Below, one piece after another: positions 16,344 to 23,954 of a DNA stretch of 64,000 nt. The position numbers and the translations under genes are program-made. Location of the stretch: the NCBI GenBank assembly GCA_902786745.1, contig CADADR010000004.1, forward strand, positions 62,001 to 126,000, in the 5' to 3' direction. Position 1 is the stretch's first letter; each line of letters begins with the position of its first letter. The stretch comes from an uncultured Bacteroidia bacterium (GTDB lineage: Bacteria > Bacteroidota > Bacteroidia > Bacteroidales > F082). Under the pieces are notes generated by a model. It made no database searches. It saw only the letters and a program-made list of their open reading frames with translations, and was not told where the DNA came from.

Positions 16344-16802
16344 TTACTTTTTAACTGCCTTGTAGATAACAGAGAACAAGATTGAAATGATAGCGACTGC
16401 AAGAGTAACATAGAAGAAGTTGAGGCCCATTTCGACCCAACCGTGCGTCTTGCCGGAATAGAGTTTTTCACCGGCCTGATAGGGGAGTTCAAAAGCGCCC
16501 CTTGACATGAGGAAAGCTACAACTGCAATAATAGCAAACGCAATGAGTGCAATCAGTAAGGTCTTGCCATTGACGCCCTTGATGACGGCAGTGAAGACAA
16601 CTGAAATCAAAGCGATGATAATGCCAAGTACAATCAAGATGTAGCCCCAATTCAGGAATAAGTCTGCACGAGGCGTGGGGTTACCCAGCTTGTATTCCGG
16701 CTTAATCGTACCCACAACGAGGTAGAATAAAACCGCAATGACAACAGTAACCGCTGCCAGGGCGAGAAATACCCATCTAGAAATATTAAGCTTACTATTC
16801 AT
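16344..16802 (-). CDS. Four-helix membrane protein of the exb operon, function unknown
   Basis: 152-residue hydrophobic protein with four predicted membrane helices (near residues 10-32, 47-70, 78-97 and 126-148). No enzymatic or binding motif is visible. It lies between exbB (14-base gap) and exbD (11-base gap), so it is in the same transcript and probably in or near the ExbB-ExbD complex. I do not recognise a characterised relative. I recall that Bacteroidetes exb operons often carry such a gene. Confidence 0.8.
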   Translation of the reverse strand: MNSKLNISRWVFLALAAVTVVIAVLFYLVVGTIKPEYKLGNPTPRADLFLNWGYILIVLGIIIALISVVFTAVIKGVNGKTLLIALIAFAIIAVVAFLMSRGAFELPYQAGEKLYSGKTHGWVEMGLNFFYVTLAVAIISILFSVIYKAVKK

Positions 16803-16816
16803 GATTGATACTTTTA

Positions 16817-17641
16817 TTATTTGTGGTATTTAGCAAGGATGTCCATGAACGAGATGGAAGCGTCTTCCATGTCGTTGACGATGCTTTCGATTTTAGCAGC
16901 GATGAAGTTGAAGAAAATCTGAAGGATGATAGCGGCGATCAGACCGAACACGGTGGTCAACAGAGCGACCTTCATACCGGAGGCAACGACCGTCGGGCTC
17001 ATGTCACCAGCAGCGGCGATGTCATCAAAGGCCTGGATCATACCGATAACAGTACCCATGAAACCGAACATAGGAGCCAAGCTGATGCAAAGACCAATCC
17101 AGCTCAAGCCGCTTTCAAGCTTACCACCGGCAACTGAACCATAGGAAACGAGGGCCTTTTCGACCTCTTCGAGGGACTGACCATCCTGATAACGGATGAG
17201 GCCTTGGGTGAAGATGCTGGCAACAGGACCACGGGTGTCCTTGCAGAGTTGCTTGGCGCCTTCAACGTCACCATTCTTCATTTTCTCTTCGATGCCAGCC
17301 AGGAGCTTCTTGGAATTGGCGGTAGCCAGCGTCAGATAGATGATTCTCTCGATGGAGATAGCCATACCGATAAGGAGGATGACCAACACGATGCCCATGA
17401 AACCAGGACCACCATCGATGAATTGTTTCTTGATAGCTTCACGGAAAGTCACAGGAGCAGCGTCGTTTTGCACTGCGGGGGTAACTTCTTCAACGGTCTC
17501 CACAGGAGCGGGAGTCTGTTCAGGAGCAACGGTCTGTTCCGTCTGCTCGGTTTGCGCTTGCTCATCTTGAGCAACGACGAGATTGCTGATGCCAAAAGTG
17601 AAGAGGCCAGCAACCATGAGGAAAGCAATTAATTTTTTCAT
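16817..17641 (-). CDS. exbB: MotA/TolQ/ExbB proton channel family protein
   Basis: 274-residue energiser subunit. It has an unusual N-terminus, a signal-like helix (IAFLMVAGLFTFGISNLVVA) followed by a Gln, Glu, Pro and Thr-rich stretch (residues ~25-60), then a helix FMGIVLVILLIGMAISIERI and the conserved pair of C-terminal helices (LSWIGLCISLAPMFGFMGTV; TVFGLIAAIILQIFFNFIA). It forms the pentameric ion channel around ExbD. It is the first gene of the operon. No clear -7 box lies between it and tRNA-Ser, so it may be read from the tRNA promoter at 17840-17847. Confidence 0.93.
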   Translation of the reverse strand: MKKLIAFLMVAGLFTFGISNLVVAQDEQAQTEQTEQTVAPEQTPAPVETVEEVTPAVQNDAAPVTFREAIKKQFIDGGPGFMGIVLVILLIGMAISIERIIYLTLATANSKKLLAGIEEKMKNGDVEGAKQLCKDTRGPVASIFTQGLIRYQDGQSLEEVEKALVSYGSVAGGKLESGLSWIGLCISLAPMFGFMGTVIGMIQAFDDIAAAGDMSPTVVASGMKVALLTTVFGLIAAIILQIFFNFIAAKIESIVNDMEDASISFMDILAKYHK

Positions 17642-17712
17642 AGTTTAGGTTAAATGATTGATTATTACTATAATGAATTACTCGTTCCGATGAAACAATT
17701 ATTACTTTTCTG

Positions 17713-17800
17713 CGGAGAGAGCGGGATTCGAACCCGCGGTACCCTTTTGGAGTACACACACTTTCCAGGCGTGCTCCTTAAACCACTCGGACATCTCTCC
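17713..17800 (-). tRNA. tRNA-Ser (anticodon GGA)
   Basis: Class II tRNA with a long variable arm. The seven-base acceptor GGAGAGA pairs with TCTCTCC. The anticodon loop reads CTGGAAA between CACGC and GCGTG, giving anticodon GGA for UCC/UCU. The T loop GGGTTCGAATCCC is canonical. No CCA is encoded. The gene is 72 bases upstream of exbB on the same strand. Confidence 0.95.
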
Positions 17801-17839
17801 AATGTCTCCAAACCCCTCTACCCTATCTGAAATCGTTGC

Positions 17840-17847
17840 CAAAAGTA
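17840..17847 (-). promoter_or_regulatory. TAnnTTTG -7 box for tRNA-Ser (and possibly exbB)
   Basis: Minus-strand TACTTTTG, 40 bases upstream of the tRNA 5' end. Confidence 0.6.
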
Positions 17848-17923
17848 CAACATTTTTTGATTAGGAGAACAAAAATATTTGTTTTTTTATTGCATCAATA
17901 ATTCAATTGCTTGAATTTTAGCA

Positions 17924-18958
17924 TCAAAGGGTCATTTCGCCACGGATGGAATTTTGTAGTATTTCGAGGATTCTCTCTTTTGCCAGTCCCTCGCCGATAA
18001 GATACATCAACTTGGCGACTGCGGCCTCTGTCGTCATGTCGTGTCCGCTGATGACCCCGATACGGGCCATGTCGAGGCTGGTTTCATAACGACCCATATC
18101 CACCGAGCCCGCCTTGCATTGGGTGATGTTGAGGATGATCAGCCCTCCGTCGATGGCTTCTTTCAAGGCATCGAGGAACCAGGGGGCTGTGGTGGCGTTG
18201 CCCGACCCGAAGGTCTCAAGCACCAAGGCTCGGAGGCCAGGGGTCTTCAGCACGTGACGGACAAAGTCCTCCGAGATACCCGGGAAGAGTTTCAATATGC
18301 CCACATGGCGGTCCATGCTGGTGTGCACCTTCAACTTCTTGAAGTTGGGCCTCAGGATACGTTCCTTATTATATTTAATGTGTATGCCCACATCGGCCAG
18401 GTTGGGATAGTTGGACGAGATGAAGGCGTTGAAGTTTTCGGCGTTGAACTTGGTGGCACGATTGCCGCGAAGCAGTTGGTTTTGGAAGAAAATACTCACC
18501 TCAGGAACGATGGAAGTATCGTCATCCTTGGCGGCGGCGATCTCGATAGCGGCCAAGAAATTCTCGCGGCCATCGCTACGAACCATGCCCATTGGCAACT
18601 GCGAACCGGTCAGCACCACCGGCTTGTTGAGATTCTCAAGCATAAAGCTCAAGGCAGAAGCGGTGTAGGCCATCGTGTCGGAGCCGTGCAGCACAACGAA
18701 ACCGTCGTAATGCTCATACTCCTCACCTATCTTCGTTGCCAGCCTGATCCAGAAATCGGGCGACATATTGGACGAATCGATGAGCGGGTCGAAGCTGTAG
18801 ACGTCAATCTGATAACCGAAGTTTTTCAAGACAGGCAGATGGGCGTAGATATTATCGAAATCAAACGGCACCAAGGCCCCCGTGTTGGGGTCTTGCATCA
18901 TGCCGATGGTGCCGCCAGTATAGAGCACCAAAATGGAGGTTTCTTCTTTGCTTTGCAT
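17924..18958 (-). CDS. ansA: Type I L-asparaginase
   Basis: 344-residue cytoplasmic asparaginase that hydrolyses L-asparagine to aspartate and ammonia. The two active-site threonines are in VLYTGGTIGMM near the N-terminus and in VVLHGSDTMAYTASAL, with the lysine-containing later block absent as in type I enzymes. No signal peptide precedes the ATG at 18958, which I chose over the upstream ATG at 19012 because a TACTTTTG box lies between them. It is divergent from trmO. Confidence 0.94.
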   Translation of the reverse strand: MQSKEETSILVLYTGGTIGMMQDPNTGALVPFDFDNIYAHLPVLKNFGYQIDVYSFDPLIDSSNMSPDFWIRLATKIGEEYEHYDGFVVLHGSDTMAYTASALSFMLENLNKPVVLTGSQLPMGMVRSDGRENFLAAIEIAAAKDDDTSIVPEVSIFFQNQLLRGNRATKFNAENFNAFISSNYPNLADVGIHIKYNKERILRPNFKKLKVHTSMDRHVGILKLFPGISEDFVRHVLKTPGLRALVLETFGSGNATTAPWFLDALKEAIDGGLIILNITQCKAGSVDMGRYETSLDMARIGVISGHDMTTEAAVAKLMYLIGEGLAKERILEILQNSIRGEMTL

Positions 18959-18980
18959 ATCGTATGCTATTTTACGCCTG

Positions 18981-18988
18981 CAAAAGTA
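18981..18988 (-). promoter_or_regulatory. TAnnTTTG -7 box for ansA
   Basis: Minus-strand TACTTTTG, 22 bases upstream of the ansA ATG. Confidence 0.7.
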
Positions 18989-19019
18989 AGGCTTTTTTCG
19001 GTTTCTTTTCAAAAAGCGT

Positions 19020-19027
19020 TATTTTTG
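19020..19027 (+). promoter_or_regulatory. TAnnTTTG -7 box for trmO, leaderless
   Basis: TATTTTTG ends only four bases before the trmO ATG at 19032. The transcript start would coincide almost exactly with the start codon. Confidence 0.65.
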
Positions 19028-19031
19028 CAAC

Positions 19032-19697
19032 ATGAAAACCATCGCCCGCATCCACACCGACTTCCCGACCAAGTTCGGCATCCCACGACAGAGCGGCATC
19101 ATCGCCTCGCTGCAGGCCACGATTGTCTTTGAGCCAGAATACCGCAACCCCGACGCTGTGCGCGGTCTGGAAGACTTCTCACACATTTGGCTGCTATGGC
19201 AGTTTTCGGAAGCCGTGCGCGACGATTGGTCGCCCACCGTGCGTCCACCACGCTTGGGCGGCAACGTGCGCAAAGGCGTGTTTGCCACGCGCTCACCCTT
19301 CCGCCCCAATCCCATCGGCCTATCGTCGGTCAAACTTGAAAAAGTGGAAATCGACCCTAAGTTCGGCCCTATTCTCCACGTCTCAGGCGCCGATCTGATG
19401 GATGGCACTCCCATCTATGACATCAAGCCTTATATCGCCTACACCGACAGTCACCCCGAAGCCGTCAGCGGATTTGCCACAACACCCGCGGAGTTCCTTC
19501 TGGAAGTGGTTTTCCCCGAAAGCCTATTACAGAAAGTCCCCGAAAGCCAAAGGAAAAGCCTTACCGACGTGTTGGCTCACGACCCCAGACCACAATACCA
19601 AGATGACCCCGATCGCGTATATGGGATGGCATTTGGCGGAATGGAAGTGAAATTCAAGGTCGAGGAAAGGCTACTTACCGTCGTTGAGGTCAATTGA
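19032..19697 (+). CDS. trmO: tRNA t6A37 N6-methyltransferase TrmO (TsaA/UPF0066 family)
   Basis: 221-residue SAM-dependent enzyme that methylates the threonylcarbamoyl adenosine at position 37 of tRNA-Thr in E. coli. The family core is clear: TKFGIPRQSGI, VRGLEDFSHIWLLWQF, GVFATRSPFRPNPIGLSSVKL and DLMDGTPIYDIKPYIAYTD, followed by a C-terminal extension of the usual size. The gene appears to have a leaderless transcript. Its 3' end overlaps the convergent SGNH-like gene by 27 bases. Confidence 0.93.
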   Translation: MKTIARIHTDFPTKFGIPRQSGIIASLQATIVFEPEYRNPDAVRGLEDFSHIWLLWQFSEAVRDDWSPTVRPPRLGGNVRKGVFATRSPFRPNPIGLSSVKLEKVEIDPKFGPILHVSGADLMDGTPIYDIKPYIAYTDSHPEAVSGFATTPAEFLLEVVFPESLLQKVPESQRKSLTDVLAHDPRPQYQDDPDRVYGMAFGGMEVKFKVEERLLTVVEVN

Positions 19698-21158
19698 CTT
19701 GTAAGTCTGCGCTTTCACCCTTGCTTTGAGGTAGGCCGGACGGAAAGAGACATCCAAATTCCTAATTTGCACTTCGCTCTCCGAGAAGTTATGGACATAC
19801 AGCTTGATTTTCTGAGCAGAGCGGAAGGCTGTATCAATCGGCAAGGCAAAAGTAGCGAAATCCCATGTGCCATTTTCTTGCACAGGCTTATTGACGGCAT
19901 ACGAGTCAATGGCGACCTCGCCCGAAGGATTATGTTTTTCAACTGCAAAGACAGGTTTGCTCAACTCATCCTGCTGCTTGATTTCGAAAGCCACATTCAC
20001 CATACCCCAATTAGGACGAATGCTATCAGCGGTGAGCACTAAGGTCATACTATAGGGTTGCTGCTCGTCCAATGTTCTCGTACCGCCTAAAAAGTAATGG
20101 CCGACATCCAGTTTCAGCGAGTCTGGATTATGGTAATCGCCGGGATAGAACTCACGTAAAGCCTGCGCCAGATGATCGGCGACGATGCGGCGGCCTTCTT
20201 CGTAATAATGCTCGGTGGTCCAGTCCTGGTCGATGAAGTTGACATCACGGACAAGGTTGAGGTTATCGACCACGGTCACGCCTTCGAGACTGCCATAGCG
20301 CTGCATTAGGTAGTCATGATTCTTCTTGAAGAGTAGCATCAGGTCCTTGCCTACCAGTTCGTTGGCCTTGTCGACATTCTCGGCCATCAAGTTGAATACC
20401 AGGTTCCAACCTCTTTCGCGGCACAAATCCACAATGGCGTCAAAGTCCTTGACACGCGGGTTGTCATCGTTAATCTCAAAAGCATAAGTCTTAATGTAGT
20501 GGCACGCCAAAGCGGTCAAATCCCAGTCACGCTGACCGTTTGCATCATACCATCCATAGGAATACATGCCATAGTCCCAATCAACATTGGTGCGCCAGGC
20601 AAAATTCGGAATGCTAAAGGTGTCGTTACGCCAATGCTCAAACACCAATTCATTCCATTCCGCTTCGGTTTTGATGGGATATGCCTTAAACGCCAACAGG
20701 AATCGGTTTACCAAAGGCGGATAGTCCTCAAGCAGCACCAGTTGCTTACGCAAAGGGGTCTCAAGTTTCGAATAAATCCAAAGTGGACCAAACGAGCGCA
20801 GGTTCATCGTCACCACCACCGTCTCGACTGCCGAGGTAGCCGGGATGTGCTTCAGCATGTAATAGTAGGTCTGGGCATGTGAAGCTTCCTTTGTCAAATC
20901 ACCCATCTTCACCGTTGGAAAATAATCCGCAGTAAAGCCACTGATTTTGCGATGGTTGGTTTCTTCATCACCATAATGGCTGTTGGACGACTCACCGAGG
21001 TAGATGATGCGGCAACTGTCATCAATCACTTGCCACGAGAGCTCGACGATGTCGGAATGCTTGCGCAAGTCCTTCTCGAAGAACCACTTGGAATACACCC
21101 AATTGATTATCAGGAGCATCACCAAGACCATTCCTATGCGTATCAACAACTTCTTCAT
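19671..21158 (-). CDS. SGNH-like membrane-anchored protein partnered with MBOAT
   Basis: 495-residue protein with one N-terminal membrane helix (LLIRIGMVLVMLLIINWVYS), so probably inner membrane with a large periplasmic domain. A GESSN motif in IIYLGESSNSHYG is in the position of the GDS nucleophile block, and DWTTEHYYEEGRRIVADHLA resembles the C-terminal Asp-x-x-His block of SGNH and DltD-like proteins. The last ~150 residues look like a beta-rich domain. It begins two bases after the MBOAT gene, as DltD or AlgJ follow their MBOAT partners. The role is probably transfer or removal of acyl groups on a surface polymer (inference). I do not recognise the exact family. The ATG at 21158 was chosen because it begins the helix. 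Confidence 0.7.
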   Translation of the reverse strand: MKKLLIRIGMVLVMLLIINWVYSKWFFEKDLRKHSDIVELSWQVIDDSCRIIYLGESSNSHYGDEETNHRKISGFTADYFPTVKMGDLTKEASHAQTYYYMLKHIPATSAVETVVVTMNLRSFGPLWIYSKLETPLRKQLVLLEDYPPLVNRFLLAFKAYPIKTEAEWNELVFEHWRNDTFSIPNFAWRTNVDWDYGMYSYGWYDANGQRDWDLTALACHYIKTYAFEINDDNPRVKDFDAIVDLCRERGWNLVFNLMAENVDKANELVGKDLMLLFKKNHDYLMQRYGSLEGVTVVDNLNLVRDVNFIDQDWTTEHYYEEGRRIVADHLAQALREFYPGDYHNPDSLKLDVGHYFLGGTRTLDEQQPYSMTLVLTADSIRPNWGMVNVAFEIKQQDELSKPVFAVEKHNPSGEVAIDSYAVNKPVQENGTWDFATFALPIDTAFRSAQKIKLYVHNFSESEVQIRNLDVSFRPAYLKARVKAQTYKSIDLNDGK

Positions 21159-21160
21159 GG

Positions 21161-22579
21161 CTAAAACTGGAAATAGATGAATGGGAAATTCTTGACACTC
21201 GAACAGGCGATGACCAAAAAGACAAGCACGGCATAAATCAACCACCTGACCGCCATTGGCTTGCCCTCGCACCACGCGTCAAAACGGGTGTTACGAAGCA
21301 CGATGTCGGAAAGGATGAATAGGCCGAGATAGATCCACATACCAGGTTTGACCGACATCTGTTCACCACCACCGAAGTTGGTGAAAGCGGTCACGAAGAT
21401 GGCCTTCAGATGCTCCAAGTCCGTGGCACGAAACATAACCCAAAATAGGGTAACCAGAACAAAAGTCTTGAGTACACATAGTGCGTCTACGCTGATTTGC
21501 ACCCATTTTGATTGACTTTCCTTACTTGGGAAACGGTTACGCAAGGCCTTCTCGAGGATGTGAAGCAAACCATGCGCGAATCCCCATAACAGGAAAGTCC
21601 AAGCCGCACCGTGCCAGATGCCACTTAACACGAATACGACCAAGATATTGAAGGCCCATCGCCCGAACTTGACGCGGCTACCGCCCAAAGGAATGTAAAC
21701 ATAATCGCGGAACCAAGTCGACAGCGAGATGTGCCAACGATGCCAAAACTCGGCGATATTCTTGGAGAGATACGGTGAGCGGAAATTGTCCATCAGGTCG
21801 AAGCCCATGAGCTTCGCACTACCGAGGGCGATAGTGGAATAGCCGAAGAAGTCGCAATAAATCTGAAAGCTGTAGAAAAACATACAACCCAGTACACTCC
21901 ACGAATTATACTCGTCAAGATGACCATACACCTCGTCGACATATTCGCCCAAATGGTCGGCCACCACCATCTTGACAAAGAAGCCGAACAGGATAAGGCG
22001 CATGCCCTTGGAGATATTCTCATAGCGAAACTCCTTCTTCTCGTGGAGTTGGTGCAGCAGGTTGCCCGGGCGTTCAATGGGGCCCGTGACCAGCTGTGGG
22101 AAGAACATCACATAGAGCGCGTAATAGCCGAAATGCCGTTCAGCCTTTTGGTGGCCGCGATACACCTCGATGACATAACTCATGCTCTGGAAGGTGTGGA
22201 ACGACAGGCCGATGGGCAGAATGATATGCGTCAAGAGATGGGTCTCCATGCCCAACGAGGCACAGAGTTGGTCGAGATTGGCGGTAAGAAAGTTCAGATA
22301 CTTGAAAACCAACAGCACCGCGAGCGTACTCACGATGCTGATGACGAAAAATGTTTTCTTCAGTTTGTGTTGGTCGGCATAACGTTCCATCAGGATACCC
22401 GCCGAATAATCGATGACGATGGTGACCAACAAGATGAGGATGTACTTGGGCACAAACCACATGTAGAACACGCAGCTGGCCGCCAGCAGCATCAGCCATC
22501 TCCACTTGTGGGGCAGCAAGTAGAACAGCAGCACCACAATGGGCAGGAAGATGAGGAATGCTATGGAATTGAATACCAT
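21161..22579 (-). CDS. MBOAT family O-acyltransferase (AlgI/DltB-like)
   Basis: 472-residue polytopic membrane enzyme, around 11 helices. It shows the MBOAT blocks LPIGLSFHTFQSMSYVIEVYRG, FWHRWHISLSTWFRDYVYIPLGG and the active-site histidine block LSGIWHGAAWTFLLWG. Such proteins move acyl groups, often acetyl, across the inner membrane for O-acylation of exopolysaccharide, teichoic acid or similar. The acceptor cannot be told; no polymerase or glycosyltransferase genes are adjacent. It sits between an Omp28-like lipoprotein gene (18-base gap) and the SGNH-like partner. Confidence 0.92.
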   Translation of the reverse strand: MVFNSIAFLIFLPIVVLLFYLLPHKWRWLMLLAASCVFYMWFVPKYILILLVTIVIDYSAGILMERYADQHKLKKTFFVISIVSTLAVLLVFKYLNFLTANLDQLCASLGMETHLLTHIILPIGLSFHTFQSMSYVIEVYRGHQKAERHFGYYALYVMFFPQLVTGPIERPGNLLHQLHEKKEFRYENISKGMRLILFGFFVKMVVADHLGEYVDEVYGHLDEYNSWSVLGCMFFYSFQIYCDFFGYSTIALGSAKLMGFDLMDNFRSPYLSKNIAEFWHRWHISLSTWFRDYVYIPLGGSRVKFGRWAFNILVVFVLSGIWHGAAWTFLLWGFAHGLLHILEKALRNRFPSKESQSKWVQISVDALCVLKTFVLVTLFWVMFRATDLEHLKAIFVTAFTNFGGGEQMSVKPGMWIYLGLFILSDIVLRNTRFDAWCEGKPMAVRWLIYAVLVFLVIACSSVKNFPFIYFQF

Positions 22580-22597
22580 AAGACCCTCAACTACAGT

Positions 22598-23926
22598 TTA
22601 TTTGATCTTCTTTACCGCAGTCTGCATAATCTTGTCGCCAAGTGAGACGTAGACCATTAGGTAACACTCGTCGGCATTGTAGTCAGCATTGATTTCGGAG
22701 CTATAGTTGAAACGGAAGGAGTCGTTGGCATTCACATGTAAGCTTTCAAACTCCTCGCCATTTGCACCATTGAGCGTACCACGGAACACATTACGGAAGT
22801 CGTATTCCTTGTCAACGCCACCGGGGATGGTCTGCCAGCCAATGATATGATCCTCAACCAGACAAACCGTGATGAAGAACTGACCATCAAGATCGTTCAA
22901 AGCAACGGCTTGAACCCCCACTTGCAATTGGCGAGTGGCCGCATCAAATTGGGGAGTAACAACGATCTCGAATGTCTGTCCCTCTTCCAAAGCGGCCGCT
23001 ACAGGAGCATCGATCTGCTCCACTTTGAGTGTGTTGCCATCAGTCAAAGCCACGTGGTCGACAGAGAACAAGGGGTTGGAGTCGTGGTTGTTATACCAAG
23101 CGGTGCCCTCGTCGGTAAGGAAATCGGGGAACTGACCCAAAGGCTGGGCCAAATAGCCAGCATGGACACTCATGATGAAGATGTGGTCCTCGCCCAGTTG
23201 GTGTTGTAGGTTATGGGCATATTCGGCGGCAGCAGGGCAGTTGACGCAACGGGCGCCAGTGAAGTCCTTAATAAGCACCGTCTTACCCGTAGGCTCCACA
23301 TTGCCGCCTTCCACGACGACCGTCACGGTATAGACTGCAGTCGTGCCATTTTGAGCGGTCACGGTATAGGTCACGGGGTTGGTGAAGTCTTGGGCCACAC
23401 CCGAGGCGGGCTCCACCGTGGCGCCTTCCGACACTTCAATAGTAGGAACCAGTTGGGTGACATCGGTCTCGGCAGGAAGCACGAAATCGATCTTACGGGC
23501 AACTTCATCAATAATACCGTCTTTATCCAGTGCATCGAAACGGAACGACAAAATGCTTTTTTCGTTCTCGGCATCGTGAACCACTGCCTCCACCATATAC
23601 TGTGCCGTGGTGCCGTTCATGGCAGTGACGGTATAATAGACGGGATTGGTGAAGTCTTGGGCCACACCCGATTCAGGTTCAATAGTAGCATAGTTTGAAA
23701 TGGTGATGGTCGGCACCAGATGGGATACACCCGTTCCGGCAGTGAAATCCAATCTCACCACCTTGGTGTCTTCGTCAATTGTGCCATAAATACTATCCAC
23801 TCTGAACGTCAAAATAAACTTCTCGTCTTCAACACCTTGGATATAAGGCTCCTTTTCGACATCACAGGCATTCATGAACAACATGGCGGTCAGCAATGCC
23901 ATACCTATTCTTAGTATTCTTTTCAT
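22598..23926 (-). CDS. Omp28-related outer membrane lipoprotein with two DUF5018-like repeats
   Basis: 442-residue lipoprotein. A signal sequence with lipobox FMNAC (Cys at residue 21) is followed by two ~85-residue beta repeats, each ending in EP.SGVAQDFTNPV.YTVTA.NGTTA (near residues 70 and 160), then an Omp28-like domain with a CVNC motif (FTGARCVNCPAAAEYAHNL) resembling a thioredoxin-type CxxC. A surface or periplasmic disulfide role is possible but not shown. The start at 23926 gives a standard signal peptide; 23938 is an alternative. It lies 28 bases after the DUF6029 gene. Confidence 0.82.
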   Translation of the reverse strand: MKRILRIGMALLTAMLFMNACDVEKEPYIQGVEDEKFILTFRVDSIYGTIDEDTKVVRLDFTAGTGVSHLVPTITISNYATIEPESGVAQDFTNPVYYTVTAMNGTTAQYMVEAVVHDAENEKSILSFRFDALDKDGIIDEVARKIDFVLPAETDVTQLVPTIEVSEGATVEPASGVAQDFTNPVTYTVTAQNGTTAVYTVTVVVEGGNVEPTGKTVLIKDFTGARCVNCPAAAEYAHNLQHQLGEDHIFIMSVHAGYLAQPLGQFPDFLTDEGTAWYNNHDSNPLFSVDHVALTDGNTLKVEQIDAPVAAALEEGQTFEIVVTPQFDAATRQLQVGVQAVALNDLDGQFFITVCLVEDHIIGWQTIPGGVDKEYDFRNVFRGTLNGANGEEFESLHVNANDSFRFNYSSEINADYNADECYLMVYVSLGDKIMQTAVKKIK

Positions 23927-23954
23927 TGTTCTAATCATTAGGTTTAAACATCAA

